A DNA stretch of 64,000 nt, from assembly GCF_040813715.1 (NCBI RefSeq), contig NZ_JBFOCH010000018.1; one strand, given 5' to 3'. The stretch comes from Mesorhizobium_K marinum. Its GTDB lineage: Bacteria > Pseudomonadota > Alphaproteobacteria > Rhizobiales > Rhizobiaceae. Positions within the stretch are counted from its first letter, which is position 1. Each line of letters starts with the position of its first letter. Made by a program: the position numbers and the translations under genes. This document shows, piece after piece, positions 40,140-48,770 of this stretch. The notes beneath the pieces were generated by a model. That model saw nothing but the letters and a program-made list of their open reading frames with translations. It did no database searches and was not told where the DNA came from.

Positions 40140-41504
40140 ATGCCTGATGGCCATTTGAGGGAAGGGATCGTCGGCGGCCGCCTCGGCCCGTCCCAGTATG
40201 CCGACAATTTTTCCGACCTGCACCCGCCGCTCGACCACCACGAGGCGCTGGTCGAGTCCGATCGCTGCTACTTCTGCTACGATGCGCCGTGCATGAACGC
40301 ATGCCCGACGGCGATCGACATCCCGATGTTCATCCGCGAGATCTCCACCGGCAACCCGATCGGCGCAGCCAAGACGATCTTCGACCAGAACATCCTCGGC
40401 GGCATGTGCGCGCGCGTCTGCCCGACCGAGACGCTGTGCGAGGAGGCCTGCGTCCGCGAGGAGGCCGAAGGCAAGCCGGTGCAGATCGGCCGCCTGCAGC
40501 GCTACGCCACCGATGCGGCGATGGCCGAAGAAAGGCAGTTTTACGAGCGCGCGCCGTCCACCGGGCGCAAGATCGCCGTCGTCGGCGCCGGGCCCGCTGG
40601 TCTCGCTGCCGCGCACAGGCTGGCGCGCCACGGTCACGACGTCACGATCTTCGAGGCAAGGCCCAAGCCGGGCGGCCTCAACGAATACGGCATCGCCGCC
40701 TACAAGAGCACCGAGAACTTCGCGCAGGCCGAGGTCGACTACGTCACCGCGATCGGCGGCATCACGATCGAGCACGGCCGGGCGCTCGGCCGCGACGTGC
40801 AGCTGGCCGATCTCGCGGATGCCTACGACGCGGTTTTCCTGGGTCTGGGTCTCGGTGGCGTCAATGCGCTCAGGGCGGACGGCGAGGATGCCGAGGGCGT
40901 CGACAACGCCGTCGAGTTCATCGCTGATCTGCGCCAGGCGAGCGACCTCGGCGCGCTGCCCGTCGGGCGGCGCGTGGTCGTCGTCGGCGGCGGCATGACG
41001 GCGATCGATGCCGCCGTGCAGTCCAAGCTGCTGGGCGCCGAGGAGGTGACCATCTGCTACCGCCGCGGCAAGGAGCATATGAACGCGTCGGGCTTCGAGC
41101 AGGACCTCGCGGCGTCGAAGGGCGTCACCATCCGCCACTGGCTGCAGCCGAGGCGCGTCGTCACCGATGCCGGCGCTGTCGCCGGCCTTGAGCTGGAATA
41201 CACCCGGCTGCAGGACGGCAAGCTGGTCGGGATCGGCCAGACCGTCGTCATCCCCGCGGACCAGGTGTTCAAGGCGATCGGCCAGACCTTCGTCGGCGAA
41301 ACCGTCGGCGGCGCGGCTGCGGTCGCCCTGAAGGACGGCCGCATCGAGGTCGATCAGGAGGGCCGGACCTCGAACGCGAAGATCTGGGCGGGCGGCGACT
41401 GCGTCGCGGATGCGCGCGAGGATCTCACCGTGGCGGCGGTCGCCGCCGGCCGCGACGCCGCGGAGAGCATCCACCGGGCACTCACCTCGAACGGGAGGGC
41501 ATGA
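40140..41504 (+). CDS. preT: NAD-dependent dihydropyrimidine dehydrogenase subunit PreT (PydX)
   Basis: This 454-residue FAD/NAD(P)H subunit is of the glutamate-synthase small-subunit type. With PreA it reduces uracil or thymine to the dihydro form, the first step of the reductive pathway. The N-terminus carries the iron-sulfur cysteine sets RCYFCYDAPCMNACP and GGMCARVCPTETLCEEACV, followed by the FAD site VVGAGPAGLAAAHRLARHGH (about residue 144) and the NAD(P)H site VVVVGGGMTAIDAA (about 280). AGGGGAA precedes ATG 40140, and the stop overlaps the preA start as ATGA. It probably belongs to the RutR-like regulon. Confidence 0.95.
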   Translation: MPDGHLREGIVGGRLGPSQYADNFSDLHPPLDHHEALVESDRCYFCYDAPCMNACPTAIDIPMFIREISTGNPIGAAKTIFDQNILGGMCARVCPTETLCEEACVREEAEGKPVQIGRLQRYATDAAMAEERQFYERAPSTGRKIAVVGAGPAGLAAAHRLARHGHDVTIFEARPKPGGLNEYGIAAYKSTENFAQAEVDYVTAIGGITIEHGRALGRDVQLADLADAYDAVFLGLGLGGVNALRADGEDAEGVDNAVEFIADLRQASDLGALPVGRRVVVVGGGMTAIDAAVQSKLLGAEEVTICYRRGKEHMNASGFEQDLAASKGVTIRHWLQPRRVVTDAGAVAGLELEYTRLQDGKLVGIGQTVVIPADQVFKAIGQTFVGETVGGAAAVALKDGRIEVDQEGRTSNAKIWAGGDCVADAREDLTVAAVAAGRDAAESIHRALTSNGRA

Positions 41505-42820
41505 GCATGGCTGATATCCGCAACAACTTCGTCGGCATCAAGAGCCCGAACCCGTTCTGGCTGGCTTCGGCGCCGCCGACCGACAAGGCCTACAATGTCG
41601 TGCGCGCCTTCAAGGCCGGATGGGGCGGCGTTGTCTGGAAGACGCTCGGCGAGGAAGGGCCGCCCGTCGTCAACGTCAACGGCCCGCGCTATGGCGCGAT
41701 CTGGGGCGCCGACCGCAGGCTCCTCGGCTTCAACAACATCGAGCTGATCACCGACCGCGACCTGCAGATCAACCTGCGCGAGATCAAGCAGGTCAAGATG
41801 GATTGGCCTGACCGGGCCCTCGTGGTGTCGCTGATGGTGCCTTGCGTGGAGGAGGCCTGGAAGGCGATCCTGCCTTTGGTCGAGGAAACCGGCGCCGACG
41901 GGATCGAGCTCAACTTCGGCTGCCCGCACGGCATGAGCGAGCGCGGCATGGGCTCGGCCGTCGGCCAGGTGCCGGAATACATCGAGATGGTGGTGCGCTG
42001 GTGCAAGGCCAACACCCGCATGCCGGTCATCACCAAGCTTACTCCCAACATCACCGACATCCGCCATCCGGCGCGGGCGGCAAAGGCGGGCGGCTCCGAT
42101 GCGGTCAGCCTGATCAACACGATCAGCTCGATCACTTCGGTCAACCTCGACAGCTTCTCGCCGGAGCCCTCGATCGACGGCAAGGGCAGCCATGGCGGCT
42201 ATTGCGGGCCGGCGGTCAAGCCGATCGCCTTGAACATGGTGGCCGAGATCGCCCGCGATCCCGAGACGCAGGGTTTGCCGATCTCGGGCATCGGCGGCAT
42301 CACCACCTGGCGCGACGCCGCCGAATTCCTGGCGCTCGGCGCCGGCAATGTCCAGGTCTGCACGGCGGCCATGACCTACGGCTTCAAGGTCGTCCAGGAG
42401 ATGATCTCGGGGCTGGAGAACTGGATGGACGAGAAGGGCCACCGGTCGCTCGACGACATCATCGGCCGCGCCACGCCCAACGTCACCGACTGGCAGTACC
42501 TCAACCTCAACTACATCGCCAAGGCCAGCATCGACCAGGATGCCTGTATCAAGTGCGGCCGCTGCCACATCGCCTGCGAGGACACCTCGCACCAGGCGAT
42601 CACGTCCATGGTGGACGGCAAACGTCACTTCGAGGTGATGGAGGAGGAGTGCGTCGGCTGCAATCTCTGCGTCAACGTCTGCCCTGTGGAGAACTGCATC
42701 ACGATGGTGCCGCTGGCCACCGGCGCGATGGACAAGCGCACCGGCAAGCCGGTGTCGCCCGACTACGCCAACTGGACGCAGCACCCGAACAACCCGGCAG
42801 CCCGCCAGGCCGCCGAGTAG
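41501..42820 (+). CDS. preA: NAD-dependent dihydropyrimidine dehydrogenase subunit PreA (PydA)
   Basis: This 439-residue catalytic subunit combines a dihydroorotate-dehydrogenase-like FMN barrel with a C-terminal 2x[4Fe-4S] ferredoxin domain. The barrel shows NPFWLASAPPTDKAYNV, ELNFGCPHGMSERGMGSAVG and ISGIGGITTWRDAAEFLALG. The ferredoxin part has CIKCGRCHIACEDTSH and CVGCNLCVNVCPVENC. It reduces pyrimidine bases with electrons from PreT. Translation is coupled to preT by a four-base overlap. Confidence 0.96.
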   Translation: MSMADIRNNFVGIKSPNPFWLASAPPTDKAYNVVRAFKAGWGGVVWKTLGEEGPPVVNVNGPRYGAIWGADRRLLGFNNIELITDRDLQINLREIKQVKMDWPDRALVVSLMVPCVEEAWKAILPLVEETGADGIELNFGCPHGMSERGMGSAVGQVPEYIEMVVRWCKANTRMPVITKLTPNITDIRHPARAAKAGGSDAVSLINTISSITSVNLDSFSPEPSIDGKGSHGGYCGPAVKPIALNMVAEIARDPETQGLPISGIGGITTWRDAAEFLALGAGNVQVCTAAMTYGFKVVQEMISGLENWMDEKGHRSLDDIIGRATPNVTDWQYLNLNYIAKASIDQDACIKCGRCHIACEDTSHQAITSMVDGKRHFEVMEEECVGCNLCVNVCPVENCITMVPLATGAMDKRTGKPVSPDYANWTQHPNNPAARQAAE

Positions 42821-42929
42821 GGCGCGCCCGCCGACGGATGAGTGCCCTCTCGCCTCATCCGTGCGGCGGGCCGGCCCTTCCAATGCCGATCGGAACCGGA
42901 TAACCAGCGCGCGAGGGGAGACCGCGCGC

Positions 42930-43301
42930 ATGGCGACAACGGCAGTTCTGATGGCGATCGGGCGCATCGTGTTCGGTGCCTTTTTCCTGATCGCCGGCAT
43001 CCGCAACTTTCTGGGCTTCGGCGAGAAGCGGCAGGCGGCGACCAACTACGGCTGGAAGCTGCCGGCGCCGGTCATGGCAGCCGGCTTCGCGGTGCAGGTT
43101 GCGGCTGGCCTGGCGCTGATCTCCGGCATCGGGGTCCTGCCGGCGGTCGTGGCGCTGATCGTGTTCCTCGTTCTGGCCACGGCGCTCTATCACAACCTCT
43201 TCCTGTTCGCGGGCAAGGAGCGCGACCCGCATCTCTATCTGACGCTGGTCAACATCACGCTGGCGGCCGGCCTGTTGATGATCGCCGCCGAATCGCTCTG
43301 A
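42930..43301 (+). CDS. DoxX-family small membrane protein
   Basis: This 123-residue protein has four predicted membrane helices (VLMAIGRIVFGAFFLIAGI, VMAAGFAVQVAAGLALISGI, VVALIVFLVLATALY, VNITLAAGLLMIAAESL). The order and the GEKRQAATNYGWKLPAP loop fit DoxX-like proteins, whose biochemical role is mostly unknown. ATG 42930 follows GAGGGG at a suitable distance. The frame is open further upstream, but that extension is hydrophilic and unlike the family. It follows preA by 109 bp and may be co-transcribed. Confidence 0.75.
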   Translation: MATTAVLMAIGRIVFGAFFLIAGIRNFLGFGEKRQAATNYGWKLPAPVMAAGFAVQVAAGLALISGIGVLPAVVALIVFLVLATALYHNLFLFAGKERDPHLYLTLVNITLAAGLLMIAAESL

Positions 43302-43421
43302 ATCGGCGCTCGGAACAGCCGTATTGGCCGAAATCCGTGCCGGCGGCCGGCGATCGGCGAAAATCGTTGACTAGGCCAATCCGCGCCGACAGAACAGGTG
43401 CAAGACTGTAGGGGTCGAGCC

Positions 43422-45188
43422 TTGCCGCATGACGTGAACCTGGTCGCGACGATTGCCGTCGGCTTCGTGCTGGCGTCGATCTTCGGCTATATCGCCGACC
43501 GCCTGCGGCTGCCGGCGCTGGTCGGCTATCTCGTCGCCGGCATCTTCGTCGGCCCCTTCACGCCGGGCTTCGTCGCCGATGCGGCGATGGCAGGGCAACT
43601 GGCCGAGATCGGCATCATCCTGCTGATGTTCGGCGTCGGCCTGCATTTTTCGGCATCCGACCTGCTCGCCGTGCGCGGCGTCGTCGTCGCCGGCGCGCTC
43701 GGCCAGATCGTCCTCGCCACCCTGCTCGGCGTCGCGCTCACCTCCTTCTGGGGCTGGGACATCGGCCACGGCATCGTCTTCGGGCTCTGCCTGTCGGTGG
43801 CGAGCACCGTCGTCCTTCTGAAGGCGCTCGAGGAGCGCAACCTCCTGCAGGCGACGCAGGGCCGCGTCGCGGTCGGCTGGCTGATCGTCGAGGACCTGGC
43901 GATGGTGCTGGCGCTCGTCCTGCTGCCGGCTTTCGCGGTCAGCCTGGGGGGCCATGCCGGGCCGGGCGAGGAGGCCTCGGACGCGCCGATCGCGCTCACC
44001 CTCCTGCTGACGCTGTCCAAGGTCGGCGGCTTCGCGCTGCTGGCCGCGCTGATCGGCCCGCGCGTCGTGCCGTGGATCCTGATCAAGGTGGCGCGGACCG
44101 GCTCGCGCGAACTGTTCACGCTGGCCGTGCTGGCGCTGGCGCTCGGCATCGCCTTCGGCTCGGCCGCCGCCTTCGGGGTGTCGTTTGCGCTCGGCGCCTT
44201 CTTCGCCGGTCTGGTCATGGGCGAATCCCAGCTCAGCCATCGCGCCGCCGCCAATTCGCTGCCACTGCAGGATGCCTTTTCGGTGCTGTTCTTCGTCTCG
44301 ATCGGCATGCTGTTCGAACCGACGGTCCTGCTCGACAAGCCGCTCGAGGTGCTCGCCGTGGTCGCCATCGTCGCGCTCGGCAAGCCGCTCGGCGCCTTCC
44401 TGCTCATCCTGGCGCTGCGCTACCCGGTCCGCATGGCGCTCGGCATGGCCGCCGGCATCGCGCAGATCGGCGAATTCTCCTTCATCCTCGCCAGCCTCGG
44501 CGTGGCGCACGGCCTGGTGACGCGCGAGGCGCAGAGCCTGCTGCTCGCGGCCGCCATCCTGTCGATCACCATCAACCCGCTCGCCTTTGCCGCCTCCGAG
44601 AAGCTGGAGCGGTGGATCAGCGCCCGCTTTCCGGTTTTTGCGGCAAACTACGGGCGGCGCCGCGAACGGGTGCTGACGGTCGAACTCGAGCGGATCCGCG
44701 CGCAGGCCAAGAAGCGCGAGAGCGAGCAGGCTCGCAAGATCACCGAGTTCGTGGAGACCTTTCCGCTCTTCAAGGCGATCGACGCCGACGCCCAGGAGGA
44801 ACTGCTCCTCCTGTTCGTGCCGAAATCGGCGTCGCCGGGAGACCGCATCGTGCGCGCCGGCGAGAAGGGCGACGCCATGTACTTCATCGTCTCGGGCGCG
44901 GTCGAGGTCGACATCAAGGGCGCCGACGTCAATCTCGAGGCCGGCTCGTTCTTCGGCGAGATGGCGCTGCTCACCGGCGCGCCAAGGGCGGCCGACGTCA
45001 CGGCGGTCGACTTCTGCGACTTCCTCGTTCTGTCGCGCCGCGACTTCAGGCTGTTCATGTCGCGCCACCCGCAGGTGCGGGCGGCCGTCGAGGCGATGGC
45101 GCAAGACCGCCACGCCATGAACCGCGCCGCCGCCGACGCCGGCGAGGACGAGCCGCAGGACCGCAAGGCGGCGGCGACGGATCTCTAG
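43422..45188 (+). CDS. CPA2-family cation/proton antiporter with C-terminal cyclic-nucleotide-binding domain
   Basis: This protein of about 588 residues has an N-terminal Na+/H+ exchanger domain with 12 or so helices (GYLVAGIFVGPFTPGF, MFGVGLHFSASDLLAV, GWLIVEDLAMVLALVLLPAF, SFALGAFFAGLVMGESQLSH). In place of the usual TrkA/RCK domain of Kef-type transporters it ends in a cNMP-binding domain with the cassette SFFGEMALLTGAPRAADV. Transport of K+ or Na+ against H+ may therefore respond to a cyclic nucleotide. TTG 43422 is preferred: AGGGG lies about seven bases upstream and the product begins MPHDVNLVATIAVGF, as homologs do. GTG at 43398 is an alternative. Confidence 0.85.
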   Translation: MPHDVNLVATIAVGFVLASIFGYIADRLRLPALVGYLVAGIFVGPFTPGFVADAAMAGQLAEIGIILLMFGVGLHFSASDLLAVRGVVVAGALGQIVLATLLGVALTSFWGWDIGHGIVFGLCLSVASTVVLLKALEERNLLQATQGRVAVGWLIVEDLAMVLALVLLPAFAVSLGGHAGPGEEASDAPIALTLLLTLSKVGGFALLAALIGPRVVPWILIKVARTGSRELFTLAVLALALGIAFGSAAAFGVSFALGAFFAGLVMGESQLSHRAAANSLPLQDAFSVLFFVSIGMLFEPTVLLDKPLEVLAVVAIVALGKPLGAFLLILALRYPVRMALGMAAGIAQIGEFSFILASLGVAHGLVTREAQSLLLAAAILSITINPLAFAASEKLERWISARFPVFAANYGRRRERVLTVELERIRAQAKKRESEQARKITEFVETFPLFKAIDADAQEELLLLFVPKSASPGDRIVRAGEKGDAMYFIVSGAVEVDIKGADVNLEAGSFFGEMALLTGAPRAADVTAVDFCDFLVLSRRDFRLFMSRHPQVRAAVEAMAQDRHAMNRAAADAGEDEPQDRKAAATDL

Positions 45189-45249
45189 CGCAGGCGGCGC
45201 GGTGTCGCGATCTGCGGCGGGAACTGGCGTTGCGCGGTCACAGCCGTGG

Positions 45250-45996
45250 TCACCTCGGGCGCAGGCCCTCGAGGAACAAGTGTTCGAGGAAGCGCGCGGC
45301 GTCCTCGAAGCGGCCTTCGCTGCCGCGGTCGGGCCCGAGCACGGCGCGCACCTGCGTGTCGAAATCGGCATAGTGCTGGGTCGTCGCCCATATCGAGAAG
45401 ATCAGGTGCCAGGGGTCCGTCGGCGCGATCTTGCCGTCGCGCATCCAGCCCTTGATCACCTGCGCCTTCTCGTCGACCAGCTGCTTCAGTTCGCCTTCGA
45501 GCATCGGCATGATGCGCGGCGCTCCCTGCAGGATCTCGTTCGCGAACAGCCGGCTCTCGCGCGGATAGTCGCGCGCCATTTCCAGCTTGCGGCGGATGTA
45601 GCCCCGCAGTTCGGTCAGGGGATCGCCGACATTGTCGAATTCGCGCAGCGGCGCCAGCCAGGTGTCGAGCAGCCGCTGCATCAGCGTCTCGTGGATGTCT
45701 TCCTTGCGGCGGAAATAGTAGAGCAGGTTCGGCTTGGACATGCCTGCCGCCTCGGCGATCTGGTCGATCGTCGAGCCGCGGAAGCCATGCGTGGAGAAGA
45801 TGTCGAGCGCCGCCTCCAGGATCAGCTCGCGCTTCTCGCGCTGGATGCGCGTGCGTTTCGGGGCGGCGGCCGGCGAGGTCACGCGCTGTGCGGTCCGCGG
45901 CCAATCTGGCCCAATTCTCTGGACCAGTTTTTGCCGACCTGTGGAACGCGCCTCCCGGGCTTCATTTCCGCTATCAGTCCCCTTGACCGCCTGCAT
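45250..45996 (-). CDS. rutR: TetR-family repressor of the RutR type
   Basis: This regulator of about 248 residues has an N-terminal TetR helix-turn-helix (ILEAALDIFSTHGFRGSTID then QIAEAAGMSKPNLLYYFRRK) and a RutR-type C-terminal domain (LRGYIRRKLEMARDYPRESR, FSIWATTQHYADFDTQVRAV, ending GLRPR). RutR senses uracil or thymine and controls pyrimidine breakdown. Here it sits between preT-preA and the aminotransferase gene, and similar palindromes occur before both. ATG 45996 lacks a clear ribosome site and gives a longer N-terminus than E. coli RutR. GTG 45882 is an alternative start. Confidence 0.87.
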   Translation of the reverse strand: MQAVKGTDSGNEAREARSTGRQKLVQRIGPDWPRTAQRVTSPAAAPKRTRIQREKRELILEAALDIFSTHGFRGSTIDQIAEAAGMSKPNLLYYFRRKEDIHETLMQRLLDTWLAPLREFDNVGDPLTELRGYIRRKLEMARDYPRESRLFANEILQGAPRIMPMLEGELKQLVDEKAQVIKGWMRDGKIAPTDPWHLIFSIWATTQHYADFDTQVRAVLGPDRGSEGRFEDAARFLEHLFLEGLRPR

Positions 45997-46009
45997 GGCG
46001 GTGCTAACG

Positions 46010-46027
46010 TTTGTCCATTCGGTAAAA
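46010..46027 (+). promoter_or_regulatory. Putative RutR-type operator in the rutR/aminotransferase spacer
   Basis: TTTGTCC-ATTC-GGTAAAA is a 7-4-7 imperfect palindrome between the divergent rutR-like and aminotransferase genes. It shares spacing and half-site sequence with 40073-40090 upstream of preT. A separate perfect repeat ACCGCC-TGCAT-GGCGGT (45986-46002) overlaps the proposed rutR start. Confidence 0.55.
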
Positions 46028-46104
46028 ATTTGCGTAGCACGAAAACGCCGCCCGGACCAAGCGCTGGCACACCGCAACGAGCTACTTGAAAGGAAAGCTT
46101 GGTC

Positions 46105-47433
46105 ATGTCGAACCGGCTGAAAGTAACGCCGAACGATCTCAACGCATTCTGGATGCCGTTCACGGCAAACCGCCAGTTCAAGCAGGCGCCGCGCATGCTG
46201 GCCGCCGCGAAGGACATGCACTACACGGCCACCGACGGCCGCAAGATCCTCGACGGCACGGCCGGCCTCTGGTGCGTCAACGCCGGCCATTGCCGGCCGA
46301 AGATCACCGAGGCGATCCAGCACCAGGCCGCGGAACTCGACTACGCGCCCGCCTTCCAGATGGGCCACCCCATCGTGTTCGAGCTTTCCAACAGGCTGAT
46401 CGACATCGCGCCTGAGGGCATGGAGCATGTCTTCTACACCAACTCCGGTTCGGAATCGGTCGACACCGCGCTGAAGATGGCGATCGCCTACCACCGCGCC
46501 CGGGGCGACGGCTCGCGCACCCGCCTGATTGGCCGCGAGCGCGGCTACCACGGCGTCAATTTCGGCGGCATCTCGGTCGGCGGCATCGTCAACAACCGCA
46601 AGATGTTCGGCACGCTTCTGACCGGCGTCGACCACCTGCCGCACACCCACCTGCCGGCCAAGAACGCCTTCACGCGCGGCGTGCCCGAGCATGGCGCGGA
46701 ACTCGCCGACGAACTCGAGCGGATCGTCGCGCTGCATGACGCGTCGACCATTGCCGCCGTCATCGTCGAACCCGTCGCCGGCTCGACCGGCGTGCTGATC
46801 CCGCCGAAGGGCTACCTCCAGCGGCTGCGCGAGATTTGCACCAAGCACGGCATACTGCTCATCTTCGACGAGGTGATCACCGGCTTCGGTCGTCTCGGCA
46901 CGCCGTTCGCGGCGGACTATTTCGGGGTCAAGCCCGACATCATCACTACCGCCAAGGGCGTCTCCAACGGGGTTATCCCGATGGGCGCGGTCTTCGTGAC
47001 CAAGCAGATCCACGACGCCTTCATGACCGGGCCGGAACACCTGATCGAGTTCTTCCACGGCTACACCTACTCCGGCAACCCGATCGCCTGCGCCGCGGCG
47101 CTCGGCACGCTCGACACCTACAAGGAGGAGGGGCTGCTGACGCGCGGCGCGGAACTGGCGCCGCATTTCGAGGAAGCGCTGCATTCGCTGAAGGGCGAGC
47201 CGCATGTCATCGACATCCGCAACATCGGCATGGTCGGCGCGATCGAGCTTGAGCCGATCGCCGGCAGCCCGAGCAAGCGCGCCTTCCAGGCCTTCGTGAA
47301 GGCCTTCGAGAAGGGCGCCCTGATCCGCACCACCGGCGACATCATCGCGCTCTCGCCGCCGCTGATCATCACCAAGGGACAGATCGACGAACTGATAGAC
47401 CACGTCCGCGAGGTGCTGCGCGCCGTCGACTGA
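46105..47433 (+). CDS. Class III omega-aminotransferase, probably beta-alanine:pyruvate transaminase
   Basis: This 442-residue PLP enzyme of fold type I is preceded by AGGAAAG and ATG 46105. Class III features include YTNSGSESVDTALKMAIAYH, ERGYHGVNFGGISVGGI, LLIFDEVITGFGRLGTPFAA and the PLP-binding Lys284 in TTAKGVSNGVIPMGAV. The N-terminal WMPFTANRQFKQAPRM is characteristic of beta-alanine:pyruvate aminotransferases. It would convert beta-alanine or beta-aminoisobutyrate, the end product of uracil or thymine reduction, to the semialdehyde. The placement beside rutR and a ureidopropionase-like gene supports this. Confidence 0.9.
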   Translation: MSNRLKVTPNDLNAFWMPFTANRQFKQAPRMLAAAKDMHYTATDGRKILDGTAGLWCVNAGHCRPKITEAIQHQAAELDYAPAFQMGHPIVFELSNRLIDIAPEGMEHVFYTNSGSESVDTALKMAIAYHRARGDGSRTRLIGRERGYHGVNFGGISVGGIVNNRKMFGTLLTGVDHLPHTHLPAKNAFTRGVPEHGAELADELERIVALHDASTIAAVIVEPVAGSTGVLIPPKGYLQRLREICTKHGILLIFDEVITGFGRLGTPFAADYFGVKPDIITTAKGVSNGVIPMGAVFVTKQIHDAFMTGPEHLIEFFHGYTYSGNPIACAAALGTLDTYKEEGLLTRGAELAPHFEEALHSLKGEPHVIDIRNIGMVGAIELEPIAGSPSKRAFQAFVKAFEKGALIRTTGDIIALSPPLIITKGQIDELIDHVREVLRAVD

Positions 47434-47503
47434 CTTCGACCGACCGTCCGGGCGGCGACGGGAACCGCCGCCCGAACGACGACATGGAATGAGAGGACCG
47501 ACT

Positions 47504-48754
47504 ATGGCCGCCCCCGGCGAAAACCTGCGCATCGATTCCGACCGTCTCTGGGATTCCCTCATGGAGATGGCGAAGATCGGCCCCGGCATCGCCGGCGGCA
47601 ACAACCGCCAGACGCTGACCGACGAGGACGGCGAGGGCAGGCGGCTGTTCCAGACGTGGTGCGACGCCGCCGGCCTGACCATGGGCGTCGACCAGATGGG
47701 CACAATGTTTGCCCGCCGCGAGGGTACCGATCCCGACGCTTTGCCCGTCTATGTCGGCTCGCATCTGGACACGCAGCCCACCGGCGGCAAGTTCGACGGC
47801 GTGCTCGGCGTGCTCGGCGGCCTCGAAGTGATCCGTACGCTGAACGACCTTGGCATCAGGACAAGGCACCCGATCGTCGTCGCCAACTGGACCAACGAGG
47901 AAGGCACGCGCTACGCGCCGGCCATGATGGCTTCGGCGGTGTTTGCCGACATGATCACCCAGGACTACGCCTACGACCGCCGGGACAAGGACGGCAAGCG
48001 CTTCGGCGATGAACTGGAGCGCATCGGCTGGAAAGGCGACGAGCCTGTCGGCCAGCGCAAGATGAAGGCCTTCTTCGAACTGCACATCGAGCAGGGGCCG
48101 ATCCTCGAGGACGAGGGCATCGACATCGGCGTGGTGACCCACGGCCAGGGCCTGAAATGGCTGCAGGTGACGCTGACCGGCCGTGAAGCGCATACCGGCT
48201 CGACGCCCATGCCCAAGCGCCGCAATGCGGGCCTCGGCATGGCGCGCGTCACCGAACTGGTGCACGAAGTGGCGATGGACTACCAGCCGCATGCGGTCGG
48301 CGCCGTCGGCCACATGGAGGTCTACCCGAACTCGCGCAACATCATCGCCGGACGGACCGTCTTCACCATCGACATCCGGTCGCCCGACAAGGAGGTGCTG
48401 GACGAGATGGACGCGCGCATCCGCGACGGCATCGCGACCATATGCGAGGCGCTCGATATCGGCTTCGAGATCGAGCAGGTCGGCCATTTCGACCCGGTCA
48501 CCTTCGACAAGGATTGCGTCAAGGCCGTGCGCGACGCTGCCGAGCGGCTCGGCTATTCGCATCGCGACATCGTCTCGGGGGCCGGGCACGACGCCTGCTG
48601 GATCAACCGCGTCGCGCCGACGTCGATGGTGATGTGCCCCTGCGTCGACGGCCTCAGCCACAACGAGGCCGAGGAGATTTATCCGGAATGGGCCGCGGCC
48701 GGCTGCGACGTGCTGTTCCACGCGGTCGTGGAAACCGCCGTCATCGTGGATTGA
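47504..48754 (+). CDS. Zn-dependent amidohydrolase, beta-ureidopropionase/allantoate amidohydrolase family (HyuC/PydC-type)
   Basis: This 416-residue M20-family hydrolase shows the metal-binding signatures in order: GSHLDTQPTGGKFDGVLG, NEEGTRYAPAMM, FFELHIEQGPILE and DGLSHNEAEE. It removes the carbamoyl group from N-carbamoyl-beta-alanine or related compounds, the third step of reductive pyrimidine breakdown. ATG 47504 follows GAGAGGA. The gene is 70 bp after the aminotransferase in the same direction. The enzyme for the preceding step, dihydropyrimidinase, is not encoded anywhere in the window. Confidence 0.9.
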   Translation: MAAPGENLRIDSDRLWDSLMEMAKIGPGIAGGNNRQTLTDEDGEGRRLFQTWCDAAGLTMGVDQMGTMFARREGTDPDALPVYVGSHLDTQPTGGKFDGVLGVLGGLEVIRTLNDLGIRTRHPIVVANWTNEEGTRYAPAMMASAVFADMITQDYAYDRRDKDGKRFGDELERIGWKGDEPVGQRKMKAFFELHIEQGPILEDEGIDIGVVTHGQGLKWLQVTLTGREAHTGSTPMPKRRNAGLGMARVTELVHEVAMDYQPHAVGAVGHMEVYPNSRNIIAGRTVFTIDIRSPDKEVLDEMDARIRDGIATICEALDIGFEIEQVGHFDPVTFDKDCVKAVRDAAERLGYSHRDIVSGAGHDACWINRVAPTSMVMCPCVDGLSHNEAEEIYPEWAAAGCDVLFHAVVETAVIVD

Positions 48755-48770
48755 CGCCAGGGGAGGGTGG

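Noticed and set aside
45250..47703. Minus-strand frame that would extend the TetR regulator upstream by more than 500 codons
   Set aside because: The upstream part runs antisense through the aminotransferase gene. Only the last 250 or so codons match the TetR/RutR family.
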